Assembly (NCBI GenBank): GCA_015233565.1
Contig: JADFXM010000057.1
Location: 1 to 46,180 of the forward strand
Direction: 5' to 3'
Source: Candidatus Rifleibacteriota bacterium
GTDB taxonomy: Bacteria > Muiribacteriota > Ozemobacteria > Ozemobacterales > Ozemobacteraceae
Length of the DNA stretch: 46,180 nucleotides
How positions within the stretch are numbered: position 1 is the stretch's first letter; every line of letters begins with the position of its first letter. A model generated the notes under the pieces. The model was not told the DNA's origin, did not search any database, and worked only from the letters and a program-made list of their open reading frames with translations. Made by a program: the position numbers and the translations under genes. Below, piece by piece: positions 8,050 through 16,283 of this stretch.

Positions 8050-9614
8050 TTCCATCCGGCTCATGTCGATTGGAAAACGGACAGAGTGTGTCATTTTCTA
8101 AAGTACCATGCCTTCCTTTCGATGAATTTCGACAGGAAATAATCGATTCCGTGCAATTAGGAATTCGAATAAGCTCATTCTTCGGGATTCCTGACCTTGA
8201 TCGAACAGACGAAGAAAATGGCTCGATAAGACTCGTTGTCGTCCTTGCAGATGACGTCGAAAAAGCACTTGGAGTCATTTCCACCAAAGTAAAGAAAAGT
8301 TATCCATCCTTAACTCCTTTTTGCCCTCAAGTTCACATGTTCGAAAGAGAGCTTGCGGAGCAATGGGGAGTGGTTCCCGATGGTCACCCTTGGTTACGAC
8401 CAGCCCGTTTTCAACCTCCCCTCCAAAGAAAGAGCACAGACAAAATACCCTCCCCTATTAATGCTCCTTTGCCAGGAGTGGCAGATTTCTTCCGCATCCA
8501 AGGTGAGGAAATCCATGAAGTAGCCGTAGGACCAGTTCACGCTGGCGTCATCGAGCCTGGACATTTTAGATTTCAATGCCACGGGGAAAAGGTATTCCAT
8601 CTGGAAATTTCTTTGGGATATCAGCATAGAGGCATCGAAAGAGCATTAATCGGCGGTCCTCACAAGAGAACTTTATTCCAGATTGAGACCACAGCCGGAG
8701 ATACCACAGTCGGCCACACAATCGCATACTCTCAGGCAATAGAATCGTTGAAAGGATGTCAAATCTCTCAGCGAGCACAGGCAATTCGAGCGATTGGACT
8801 TGAACTTGAACGTCTTGCCAATCACACTGGAGACCTCGGAGCATTGAGCAGTGATGTAGGTTTTCTTCCCACCGCCTCCTATTGTGGAAGAATCCGCGGT
8901 GATTTTTTGAATATGACAGCTTTATTATGCGGAAGCAGACTGGGACGCGGTCTCATCAGGCCGGGAGGGGTTGGTTTCGATATAGATTCCGACGAGAGAC
9001 TTCAAAAGCTTATCAACGCTCTTTCAAGGGCAGAAGAAGATTCCAGAGTTGCAATCGAACTCCTGTGGGATACTCCGGCTGTCCTCTCCCGTTTCGAGAA
9101 CACTGGAGTGGTTTCCCGAAAAGCATGTCACGACCTGGGATTGGTTGGCCCTTCCGCCCGAGCAAGTGGGTCCGAACTGGATGTTCGTCGGGATTTTCCA
9201 CTTGGCCAATACCGTGTCACAAAAATCCCTCCAATTCCTGATCCCAAGGAGAAAACTGGAGACGTTGCCGCTCGAGCATACGTGCGAAAAGAAGAAATCA
9301 AAAATTCAATTAACTTCCTTAAGGAGCTATTGCCTCAAATTCCGTCTGGACCAGCGCTTTTACCAGATTTTAGAAACCCGTCAAACGGTTTGCCCGCAAA
9401 TTCATTAGTAGTATCTTTGGTTGAAGGGTGGCGAGGAGAAATCTGCCATACCGCTATAACTGATTCACAAGGGCGTTTTTTGTTGTACAAGATTGTCGAC
9501 CCCTCCTTTCACAATTGGATCGGACTTGGAATGGCCCTGAGAAATCAGGAAATCTCAGATTTTCCTTTGTGTAACAAAAGTTTCAATCTATCATACTGCG
9601 GATTTGATTTATGA
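8046..9614 (+). CDS. hyfG: Hydrogenase-4 component G-like large subunit lacking Ni-Fe ligands (NuoC-NuoD fusion, Ehr type)
   Basis: The 522-residue protein fuses an N-terminal 30-kDa NuoC-like domain (about residues 1-130, with ERELAEQWGVVPDGHPWLRPARF) to a NuoD/hydrogenase large-subunit domain (about 150-522). The start is GTG at 8046, set by AGGAGG at 8034-8039. In true group 4 [NiFe] hydrogenases the L1 motif is C-G-x-C. Here the aligned segment (ETTAGDTTVGH) has Ala217 and Thr220 in place of the two cysteines. The C-terminus (DPSFHNW, then PDFPLCNKSFNLSYCGFDL-like) has no D-P-C-x-x-C motif. No hydrogen chemistry at Ni-Fe is therefore possible as read. It fits the energy-converting-hydrogenase-related (Ehr) class, whose physiological electron partners remain unclear. 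Confidence 0.88.
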   Translation: MIPSGSCRLENGQSVSFSKVPCLPFDEFRQEIIDSVQLGIRISSFFGIPDLDRTDEENGSIRLVVVLADDVEKALGVISTKVKKSYPSLTPFCPQVHMFERELAEQWGVVPDGHPWLRPARFQPPLQRKSTDKIPSPINAPLPGVADFFRIQGEEIHEVAVGPVHAGVIEPGHFRFQCHGEKVFHLEISLGYQHRGIERALIGGPHKRTLFQIETTAGDTTVGHTIAYSQAIESLKGCQISQRAQAIRAIGLELERLANHTGDLGALSSDVGFLPTASYCGRIRGDFLNMTALLCGSRLGRGLIRPGGVGFDIDSDERLQKLINALSRAEEDSRVAIELLWDTPAVLSRFENTGVVSRKACHDLGLVGPSARASGSELDVRRDFPLGQYRVTKIPPIPDPKEKTGDVAARAYVRKEEIKNSINFLKELLPQIPSGPALLPDFRNPSNGLPANSLVVSLVEGWRGEICHTAITDSQGRFLLYKIVDPSFHNWIGLGMALRNQEISDFPLCNKSFNLSYCGFDL

Positions 9615-9627
9615 AAGCTGATTTATT

Positions 9628-10386
9628 ATGTTGAAAATATTGGCTGCACGCAAACAACAAGGCTTTCGAACTATTGCATACCCAGATCAGCCTCCTGTGC
9701 TCCCCGATCGCTTTCGGGGAAAACCTTCCATACAAGGTGATCTTTGCAGGGATGATTGCAAAGCTTGTCTCGCAATTTGCCCAACCGAAGCTATCACCCT
9801 TCAAAAGAAGCCGACAATCGACCTTGGAAAATGCTTATTTTGTAATGCTTGTGCTGAAATTTGCCCCAACAACGCATTGAAATTTACCACGGATCACCGA
9901 CTCGCAACGCGAAATAGAAATGATTTGTTCTTAAAGTCCCATGAAATCAAACTTGCTGAAAAATTAAATGCCGAAATGATGCTTCTTTTCGGGCGATCAC
10001 TAAAATTCAGACAAGTCAGCGCCGGCGGATGCAATGGCTGCGAAGTGGATGTGAATGTTCTAACAACAGTCGTGTTTGATCTCAGCCGTTTTGGAATCAA
10101 AATAGTCGCATCACCCCGACATGCTGACGGCTTAATTATCACAGGAACAATTACTCAAAATATGAAACTCGCTACAATGAAAACATACGAAGCTGTGCCA
10201 GCTCCCAAATTGGTCATTGCCGTGGGAGCTTGCGCAATAAGCGGTGGACCATTCAGCGATCACCCGGAAGTAAACAACGGAATCCCGGATATTCTTCCCG
10301 TCGATCTGTATATTCCGGGTTGTCCTCCTCATCCAATCACTATCCTTGACGGTCTCTTGCGTTTACTCGGGAAGAAGCTGGATTAA
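9628..10386 (+). CDS. hyfI: Fused 2x[4Fe-4S] ferredoxin and NuoB-like small subunit (HyfH-HyfI type)
   Basis: The 252-residue protein combines two modules usually encoded separately. Residues 35-85 form a two-cluster ferredoxin: Cys40-x3-Cys44-x2-Cys47-x3-Cys51-Pro and Cys69-x2-Cys72-x2-Cys75-x3-Cys79-Pro. Residues 125-252 form a NuoB/HyfI small subunit with the proximal-cluster ligands Cys135, Cys138 (GGCNGCE), Cys202 (GACAISGG) and Cys232 (PGCPPHP). It would pass electrons from a soluble donor such as ferredoxin to the large-subunit cavity. It is last in the operon. No nuoE, nuoF or formate dehydrogenase gene is attached, so reduced ferredoxin is the simplest inferred donor. Confidence 0.9.
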   Translation: MLKILAARKQQGFRTIAYPDQPPVLPDRFRGKPSIQGDLCRDDCKACLAICPTEAITLQKKPTIDLGKCLFCNACAEICPNNALKFTTDHRLATRNRNDLFLKSHEIKLAEKLNAEMMLLFGRSLKFRQVSAGGCNGCEVDVNVLTTVVFDLSRFGIKIVASPRHADGLIITGTITQNMKLATMKTYEAVPAPKLVIAVGACAISGGPFSDHPEVNNGIPDILPVDLYIPGCPPHPITILDGLLRLLGKKLD

Positions 10387-10491
10387 AAAAAGCATACTTA
10401 ACTTTACAAATTGCGATAATTTTCTCAAAGGCGTTTTACACTGAAAGGATCAGTATTTGAAATCCATTTTCGCAGGATTTTTTATTGAATG

Positions 10492-10520
10492 TTGAAATTA
10501 AAATCAAAAATTGCTATTCT
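10492..10520 (+). promoter_or_regulatory. Possible sigma70 promoter for the ankyrin gene
   Basis: TTGAAA (10492-10497) and an extended -10, TGC-TATTCT (10515-10520), are spaced by 17 bp and precede the gene at 10546. The intergenic stretch 10387-10491 shows no hairpin terminator, so read-through from the Hyf-like operon is also possible. Confidence 0.4.
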
Positions 10521-10545
10521 TATATGAGAAAGTGGGAGGTTTTAG

Positions 10546-10986
10546 ATGACTGTTCTTCATGAATACGCTAGCCGTGGTGAAACGGCGAAACTTGAAAAAG
10601 CTCTCCAGTATAGCTCTACCGCCAAATTAATTACAAAACCCATTGGAAATGGTTTTTTGCCAATTCACTCTGCTGCCTCATCTGGAAACATTGATTGCAT
10701 AAAAGTGCTCTTGGAATCCGGAAGCGATATTAATTCCAGAACTACATGCAATGGCGAAGATAGAACTCCATTAATGATTTCGGCTATGAATGGCTGCGTT
10801 GACGCGCTTTCATTCCTTCTGGATGTTGGAGCCGATATTAACTCCGAAGATGCAGAAGGAAACACCGCCTTAAGATGGGCAATAAAAAAGAATCAGACTG
10901 CGGTTGTTTCGATATTACTTCACAGAGGCGCAAAAAAACCCACTATTCCCCACGAACTTGAGAAACTTAGAGAAATGGGTTTTTAA
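10546..10986 (+). CDS. Ankyrin-repeat protein
   Basis: The 146-residue cytoplasmic protein (no signal peptide) contains about three ankyrin repeats. The recognisable units are GFLPIHSAASSGNIDCIKVL, then EDRTPLMISAMNGCVDALSFLL and GNTALRWAIKKNQTAVVSILL, each followed by the G-A-D-I-N-type turn. Ankyrin repeats mediate protein-protein contact, so the partner cannot be read from sequence. A strong ribosome site (GGGAGG) precedes the ATG. It is convergent with the glycosyltransferase gene at 11006-12037, with only 19 bases between them and no visible terminator. Confidence 0.88.
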   Translation: MTVLHEYASRGETAKLEKALQYSSTAKLITKPIGNGFLPIHSAASSGNIDCIKVLLESGSDINSRTTCNGEDRTPLMISAMNGCVDALSFLLDVGADINSEDAEGNTALRWAIKKNQTAVVSILLHRGAKKPTIPHELEKLREMGF

Positions 10987-11005
10987 TTGAATTTTCAAAA
11001 GAAAG

Positions 11006-12037
11006 TCAATTTCCAAAAAGTTTTCTATGTACAAAATTTAATTTAAAAACTACTTTTTTTCTAATAGATATTATTTCTGCCCAAGCCAATCCCCCAAGAA
11101 GCGCAACCCCCCTAAAAAAAGCAAAAACCGGGACAAGATACAAAACATCCCGGTGAAATCTAAACGAAACTTTTAATAAATTTCCACAGGAAATCAGCCA
11201 AAAGATTATAAAGTGTATAATCGATTTCACTTTTTTTGATGAAAATAAAAAAATAAAAGGAAAAATTAAAAGCAGAACAAGTTGCATTTTTAGCGAATTA
11301 GGTGTGTAACTTTCTTTCCCCATTTTTCCTGGGTGTTTTTCGTATACTTTGCTGCGCCAGAAACCTCTGAAAAATTTTAGTTTAAAATAATTCCAAAAGC
11401 CTTCGCGATGTTTATGCTCGACAAAAGCGTCACGTACAAATACAAAATGCCCGCCCATCAATTTTATCCTGAAAGCAAGATCAACATCCTCATTGTCCGC
11501 TTTTGTAAAGGAAGTATCAAAACCTCCAATTTTTATTAAATCTGCTCTCTTGAAAGCCCCGGAGTAAGTATCGACAAAATCAATATCTAAAGATTGCTCA
11601 AGCAAGTCAAACCGTTCTTCAAATTCAATCTGAGCAAGTTTTGCCCAGGTGTCAACCTGACGGGTTTTATAGGATCCCTTTACTCCGGTTATCTCAGGAT
11701 CACAAAATGGCGCAGTCATTCTCTTCAACCAATTCAAGTCTGGTTGACAATCCGAGTCAGTAAAAACTACAACATTCCCTCTCGCCATTTTTATCCCAGC
11801 GTTCCTGGCCACAGCAGGACCTTGATTTTTTTCAAGCTTGCACCATCTGAGATTGAGCCTGGCGGCAAATTTTTCTTTAACTTTAGATAAGTTTTCCGTC
11901 GAACCATCGTCTACCACTATTACTTCGAAAGCCGGAGAATTATTCTGTTTTACGAGAGCCTCGAGACAATTCTCCAGCTCACGGGGCTTGTTGAAAACTG
12001 GAATTATTACCGAAGGCCTGATCTGATCGTAAGTCAT
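11006..12037 (-). CDS. Family 2 glycosyltransferase with membrane-associated C-terminus
   Basis: The 343-residue enzyme has a GT-A fold. Motifs are VIIPVFNKPRELENCLEAL at the N-terminus, VVDDGS for nucleotide binding, TDSDCQP as the DxD-type metal motif, and the acceptor-region ED motif in ADNEDVDLAFR. Two hydrophobic segments near residues 250-268 and 300-325 suggest membrane association, as in polyprenyl- or lipid-linked sugar transfer. It transfers a sugar from a nucleotide donor; neither sugar nor acceptor can be told. It follows the radical SAM pair on the same strand after a 152-base gap, and probably serves the same surface-glycan or glycolipid pathway. Confidence 0.9.
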   Translation of the reverse strand: MTYDQIRPSVIIPVFNKPRELENCLEALVKQNNSPAFEVIVVDDGSTENLSKVKEKFAARLNLRWCKLEKNQGPAVARNAGIKMARGNVVVFTDSDCQPDLNWLKRMTAPFCDPEITGVKGSYKTRQVDTWAKLAQIEFEERFDLLEQSLDIDFVDTYSGAFKRADLIKIGGFDTSFTKADNEDVDLAFRIKLMGGHFVFVRDAFVEHKHREGFWNYFKLKFFRGFWRSKVYEKHPGKMGKESYTPNSLKMQLVLLLIFPFIFLFSSKKVKSIIHFIIFWLISCGNLLKVSFRFHRDVLYLVPVFAFFRGVALLGGLAWAEIISIRKKVVFKLNFVHRKLFGN

Positions 12038-12189
12038 TGCTGTAATTTTGAATCTCCTAAATACATCCCAGCCAAATTTCTATTAATTCGGAATAAGCCC
12101 CGTTCTTTTTGAGTGATTAAAGCTTGCCCTTCTTCGGACACGATATATCTCACCCTACAACACACAAACCCCTGATTAAAAAATGCATT

Positions 12190-13635
12190 TCATCTATCTT
12201 TCCAAAGATGCTTAAAAAAAGTTTTTGCTGACAGTAGTATTCGATGACGTTCATCCTTTTCGGTCAATATTCTTTTTAACATAGAAATAAGATATGATTT
12301 CCGAAGATAAAATCTTCTCCTGGCATAGTTGCAAAATCGTACTAGTTGCGAAGGAGACAAATCCGAGGTCTTGACCACACATTGATGAAGCCCATCTTCT
12401 GATAGCCAATCTCTGTATTTTGAAACGGTTAAAAATCCACCTTCCTTTGCCCAATTGTAAGCCTGAGTTCCAGGATATACCATCAGCGGATAAAATTGGG
12501 CGGTATCCAACGGCAAATTCAAAGCAAATTGTAATGTCCGTTGGAGGGAAAGCCGGGTTTCTCCGGGAAGACCGGCAATAAAACATCCATGAACATAGAC
12601 TTTTGCATTTCTGGCATCTTCCGCAAACTTCTGCATCTGAAAAACCGAAATTCCTTTTCCAATTTTTTCCAGAATTTCTTGATTTCCAGTTTCAAAACCA
12701 ACACAAAGAGAGCGCAATTTCGCTTTTTTCATACAGGAAAGAGTTTCAAAATCAACATCTGCACGAGAATTAGCTGTCCAGGAAAGCGGAAGGTCAATTC
12801 GAGATAAATTTTCACAAAAATCTATTACACGAAATCTGTCGGCAGTAAAAGTGTCGTCTTCTAAAAAAATTCCACGAACCTGGGGAAGATTCTCTGAAAC
12901 CCATTTGAATTCAGCTATTATCGAAGAAACTGAGCGTTTTCGATAACGCCTCCCGGTAAGAGTTTGTGGAAACACACAAAACGAACAAAAATGTGGACAT
13001 CCTCTTCCAGTGATTATGGCAGCCATAGGATGAAGTGAGTTAGGATTAAAATATTCTTCGACAGGAAGATGTTTCTTATAAATTTCGGAAACAAAGGGTC
13101 TCTTTTCAAGATCCTCAAAATACCTTGTTCTCGCTCTAGGAGTTGAATTTTTCAGATGTACTCCCTCAAGGTTTTCAAATGTTCTATTTTCCCGCAAAGC
13201 ATGGATTGCCTCTTCAAGAGGGATTTCGTATTCCCCGACAAAAACAGCATCCAATTCGGGGGCAAGTTGAAATGCCTCATGAGGAAGCGCGGAAACATGG
13301 GTTCCAGATGCAATTACAATTTTCGAAATCCCCGAAGATTTAATAAGTAATGCAAAATTCAAATCCGAAACAATGCTTGGAGTGGCAGTTTCAACAATTG
13401 TCACATCCGGTTTGAATTCGCGAATCTTTTCCAGAGTTCTATTTATGTCATAACCGAATGCGGGAGAGTCAATCAAAATATTCGGGCATCCCAATCTTTC
13501 AGCATGCGCCGTAGCATAAGCAAGCCACAAAGGGTAATATAACGTCCCGCTTCGGGTTACAGCTGGAGACCGCTGCCCTCTCGAATAGCGAGGAAGAAAA
13601 GGTGGATTTACAAAAGCAATTCGCGGATTTACCAT
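12190..13635 (-). CDS. B12-binding-domain radical SAM protein
   Basis: The 481-residue protein has an N-terminal cobalamin-binding-like Rossmann region (about residues 1-150: AFVNPPF, then KPDVTIVETATPS and VFVGEYE) and a radical SAM core. The core's 4Fe-4S motif is Cys213-x3-Cys217-x2-Cys220 (GCPHFCSFC). Later motifs (EDDTFTADR, GFETGNQEIL, YPGTQAYNWA) are typical of the class that includes methylases and cyclases in lipid or natural-product pathways. The ATG at 13635 was chosen because it overlaps the upstream gene's stop (ATGGTAA) and gives the usual N-terminus; an ATG at 13665 is also in frame. The classical B12 D-x-H-x-x-G motif is not evident, so cobalamin use is uncertain. Confidence 0.85.
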   Translation of the reverse strand: MVNPRIAFVNPPFLPRYSRGQRSPAVTRSGTLYYPLWLAYATAHAERLGCPNILIDSPAFGYDINRTLEKIREFKPDVTIVETATPSIVSDLNFALLIKSSGISKIVIASGTHVSALPHEAFQLAPELDAVFVGEYEIPLEEAIHALRENRTFENLEGVHLKNSTPRARTRYFEDLEKRPFVSEIYKKHLPVEEYFNPNSLHPMAAIITGRGCPHFCSFCVFPQTLTGRRYRKRSVSSIIAEFKWVSENLPQVRGIFLEDDTFTADRFRVIDFCENLSRIDLPLSWTANSRADVDFETLSCMKKAKLRSLCVGFETGNQEILEKIGKGISVFQMQKFAEDARNAKVYVHGCFIAGLPGETRLSLQRTLQFALNLPLDTAQFYPLMVYPGTQAYNWAKEGGFLTVSKYRDWLSEDGLHQCVVKTSDLSPSQLVRFCNYARRRFYLRKSYLISMLKRILTEKDERHRILLSAKTFFKHLWKDR

Positions 13636-14612
13636 TTTACCCGATATTTCCTTTTCAACCAACATTTTAAATTTTCTTTAATTAGCCAGTATTGGCAATA
13701 TTCGCAGATTTTTGTTCTGGAATACTCCTCCAATAGATGCCTCATTCTGAGTTTTCGAAGATTTTTTCCGTTCCAGATGGCTGAAAACCCTCCGGAGTCA
13801 ATTTTGCCAAGAACTCCCTTACAATCATAATCGATGCAGCAAGGCGAGACGGTTTGATCAGAATTAATTATTCCAGTGTACCACAAAAGAGAACAAGGAT
13901 ATCTCTCTTTATTTGTTTCATATACCCTATAATCATTTACAGAATCCATCCAGGTGTGGTAAGGGGTAATATCAACAGCATCTGCAACAGAATACCAGAT
14001 TTTTCTGAATTCTTCCGTCTCAGCTCCCCTGCCCTTCCTTTCAACCATTCTCGCCTTGAGCCTTGGGTTGGTTAATCTCATTTCCTTTTTTAACTTAGCC
14101 GCTTCCAAAAAATTCCTTCGAACTTGATCGAAGCAATCTCTTCCTTTTAATCCAAAATAACTATTTGGTTCAACAGCGTCAATACTTATTATTAAATCAT
14201 CCAAACCGGCTTTTGAGAGACTGATGAAAAGATCAGGGTTTAACATAGTGCCATTGGAAATAATAGAGACATTCTTCGCAGCATTCAATGATTTCAAACA
14301 ACTCACCATTTCCCCGATCTTTGGAAAAAGTAGTGGTTCACCATCTTTCTGTAGGAAAATTTTTAAAATCGGACCATTTCGAGCTACTTCAACTGCTATT
14401 TTTTCAAAAATCTGCCAGTCCATATCAACTATTTTCCGAATACTAAACCTTCTGGGACAAATCGTGCAGGAAAGATTACAGCGGTTAGTCGGTTCAATAT
14501 TGAGAATTATTGGGAACTTCAAAGGCAAAATCATTTTCAGAAAAAGCTCTCTTAATCCCAAAATTCTCTTAAATTTGTCTAAATCAAAATTATTCAAGGT
14601 GCCCTTTCCCAT
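13629..14612 (-). CDS. Radical SAM/SPASM-type protein
   Basis: The 327-residue enzyme carries the radical SAM motif Cys45-x3-Cys49-x2-Cys52 in the phrase EPTNRCNLSCTICP, typical of the SPASM/MoaA-like branch. A cysteine-rich C-terminal part (YPCSLLW, SPCCIDYDCKGVLG, KICEYCQYW) would hold one or two auxiliary iron-sulfur clusters. Relatives act in peptide maturation and in sugar or lipid modification. Here its neighbours are glycosyltransferases and a second radical SAM enzyme, and no precursor-peptide gene is visible, so a glycan or lipid substrate is more likely. Its first 23 bases overlap the end of the upstream glycosyltransferase gene. Confidence 0.87.
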   Translation of the reverse strand: MGKGTLNNFDLDKFKRILGLRELFLKMILPLKFPIILNIEPTNRCNLSCTICPRRFSIRKIVDMDWQIFEKIAVEVARNGPILKIFLQKDGEPLLFPKIGEMVSCLKSLNAAKNVSIISNGTMLNPDLFISLSKAGLDDLIISIDAVEPNSYFGLKGRDCFDQVRRNFLEAAKLKKEMRLTNPRLKARMVERKGRGAETEEFRKIWYSVADAVDITPYHTWMDSVNDYRVYETNKERYPCSLLWYTGIINSDQTVSPCCIDYDCKGVLGKIDSGGFSAIWNGKNLRKLRMRHLLEEYSRTKICEYCQYWLIKENLKCWLKRKYRVKW

Positions 14613-15528
14613 AGTTCATTATCACGGCATCAATAAGTGCCTTAAATAATGAAGGATAAGCCCAAAAATTTTTTACTTTCGCAAATATTTTTATCAACTT
14701 TACTAGGTGAAAAACAAAAAATTTTGGAAGATCTTTTATTTTTCCATGTTTGTTCCAGAAAAGAATTTTGTTTCTGGCAGTATAATAGATCATCATAGGA
14801 CTATGTTGTCCAACTGCCAGGGAAACCTTGTGGTATAAAACACTTTTTGGAACAAGCCAAACTTCGTATCCAGCCTTTTTCAGACGCAAACAAAGATCTA
14901 CCTCGTCATGGTAAATAAAAAGTCGTTCGTCGAAAAGTCCATACTGTTCAATTGCTGATCTTTTTACCATAATCGAACAACCATGGATATAATCGACTTG
15001 ACGTGGTTTAATTAAACCGGGATTTTTTTTACCTTTAAGATGGGGAGGAAACCACATCAAATCAGTAAAAATCCGTCCTCCCGCTGCCCATATGATGTCT
15101 TTTGGATTATAGTAATAAATCAAGGGACCACAAATAGCGGCTGAAGGATGGCTATCCATAAATTTTTCAAGCAAACTCACAGTTTCCGGTTCGATTTCAA
15201 TATCATTATTCAAAAAAAGCAGATATTGAATTTCGGAATTTTTCAGCAAGAATTCAGCACCTCGATTATTGGCAGCGCAGAATCCAATGTTTTCGGGGAG
15301 AGCAAGAATCTGAACTCCAGGAAACTTTTCTCTCACGGCCTCTACTGTTCCATCACGGCTACCGTTATCAACCAATAAAACGACCGGTTTAGGGTCTTTC
15401 AGTTTGGAAAGAGATTCAAGTCCAGAAAGAGTCATCTCTTTCTGATTCCAGGTCAGCATTACAGCTCCCACTCTTGATGTAGAAGGAAATATGGGAATGT
15501 CAGAAGAATTAATGTTGATTTTTTCCAT
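14590..15528 (-). CDS. Family 2 glycosyltransferase, rhamnosyltransferase-like
   Basis: The 312-residue enzyme shows the GT-2 layout of rhamnosyltransferase or WbbL-type proteins. It has AVMLTWNQKEMTLSGLESL, then VLLVDNGSRDGTVE for donor binding, FLNNDIEIEP as DxD-like motif, and the family box DYIHGCSIMVKRSAI followed by GLFDERLFIYHDEVDLCLR. No membrane span is clear except a weak one near the C-terminus. It is the first gene of the minus-strand group and its stop overlaps the radical SAM gene, which indicates co-transcription. It would add a sugar to a cell-surface oligosaccharide; the identity of that sugar is not readable. Confidence 0.9.
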   Translation of the reverse strand: MEKININSSDIPIFPSTSRVGAVMLTWNQKEMTLSGLESLSKLKDPKPVVLLVDNGSRDGTVEAVREKFPGVQILALPENIGFCAANNRGAEFLLKNSEIQYLLFLNNDIEIEPETVSLLEKFMDSHPSAAICGPLIYYYNPKDIIWAAGGRIFTDLMWFPPHLKGKKNPGLIKPRQVDYIHGCSIMVKRSAIEQYGLFDERLFIYHDEVDLCLRLKKAGYEVWLVPKSVLYHKVSLAVGQHSPMMIYYTARNKILFWNKHGKIKDLPKFFVFHLVKLIKIFAKVKNFWAYPSLFKALIDAVIMNYGKGHLE

Positions 15529-15568
15529 AATAGTATTGTATTATTCCTTTATAATTTAAGCAATAATC

Positions 15569-15597
15569 TTGACATTAATGCTCTATTATGATAACTT
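15569..15597 (+). promoter_or_regulatory. rplU: Probable promoter of rplU-prp-rpmA
   Basis: A perfect TTGACA at 15569-15574 is followed 17 bp later by TAACTT (a weak -10), with GATAAC two bases before as an alternative. The ribosome site AGGGGGT lies just before the rplU start at 15636. Confidence 0.45.
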
Positions 15598-15635
15598 TAA
15601 TGCTTTAATGGACAATATTCAGGGGGTAAAGTACA

Positions 15636-15947
15636 ATGTACGCAGTAATCGAAGTTGCCGGAAAACAATTTTCCGTCGAAAAAGGATCAAAGATTCGCAC
15701 TGAAAAGATTGAGCGTGAAGCAAATGATCTTTTTAGCGTTGAGAAAGTCCTTTTGATCAATGATGGACAGAAGGTCCAAATTGGACAGCCTTATCTCAAC
15801 GGAGTTGATGTCAAGGCGCGAGTGATTTGCCACGGTAAGGGTGCGAAGATAGTTGGAATGAAGTATAAAAACAAAACCAATTATCGAAGAAAATACGGTC
15901 ATAGACAACTTTTCACCGCCCTTCAGATCGAGGAAATCAAACTCTGA
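15636..15947 (+). CDS. rplU: 50S ribosomal protein L21
   Basis: The 103-residue protein matches L21 along its whole length: MYAVIEVAGKQFSVEKG at the start, then KVLLI, VKARVICHGKGAKI and the C-terminal KTNYRRKYGHRQLFTALQIEEI. L21 binds 23S rRNA in the large subunit. It is first in the conserved order rplU-prp-rpmA, and the stop is immediately followed by the TTG start of prp. Confidence 0.98.
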   Translation: MYAVIEVAGKQFSVEKGSKIRTEKIEREANDLFSVEKVLLINDGQKVQIGQPYLNGVDVKARVICHGKGAKIVGMKYKNKTNYRRKYGHRQLFTALQIEEIKL

Positions 15948-16268
15948 TTGGTTAGGGTTCGACTTTCCAGTCTTAGTAATAATTGTCTTCAATTTGAAGT
16001 TGAAGGCCATGCCGGACATGGAAAGAAGGGAACCGATCCCGTGTGCGCGGCCATTTCGGTTTTGACTTTAACTTTCCTCAACGGATTGGAAAGAGAGCTT
16101 CAGGCTGAAATTGTTGGTCATTTTGATGACGGTGAATGCTCAGTCGAGATAACCGTTATCAAGGAGAAATCAAACGATCTCAATCTGTTGACGAAAGTGT
16201 TCAGATATGGATTTGAAAGACTCGTGAGAGAATTTCCAGATTGCTTGGTTCTTGAAAATAGGAATTGA
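15948..16268 (+). CDS. prp: Ribosomal-processing cysteine protease Prp
   Basis: The 106-residue protein belongs to the Prp (YsxB) family. The catalytic dyad sits in the conserved block EGHAGHGKKGTDPVCAAISV: His21 and Cys33, with Asp30 between. In Firmicutes and relatives Prp removes an N-terminal leader from ribosomal protein L27 before assembly. It is located between rplU and rpmA as usual. The start is TTG directly after the rplU stop; no closer alternative is visible. The odd point is that the L27 encoded next door has no cleavable leader. Confidence 0.93.
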   Translation: MVRVRLSSLSNNCLQFEVEGHAGHGKKGTDPVCAAISVLTLTFLNGLERELQAEIVGHFDDGECSVEITVIKEKSNDLNLLTKVFRYGFERLVREFPDCLVLENRN

Positions 16269-16283
16269 TGAAAGGAGTTTTTT

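Noticed and set aside
8046..9614. Calling the Hyf-like operon a formate hydrogenlyase or working [NiFe] hydrogenase.
   Set aside because: The L1 cysteines are absent, no L2 motif is recognisable, and no formate dehydrogenase or hydrogenase-maturation gene is nearby.
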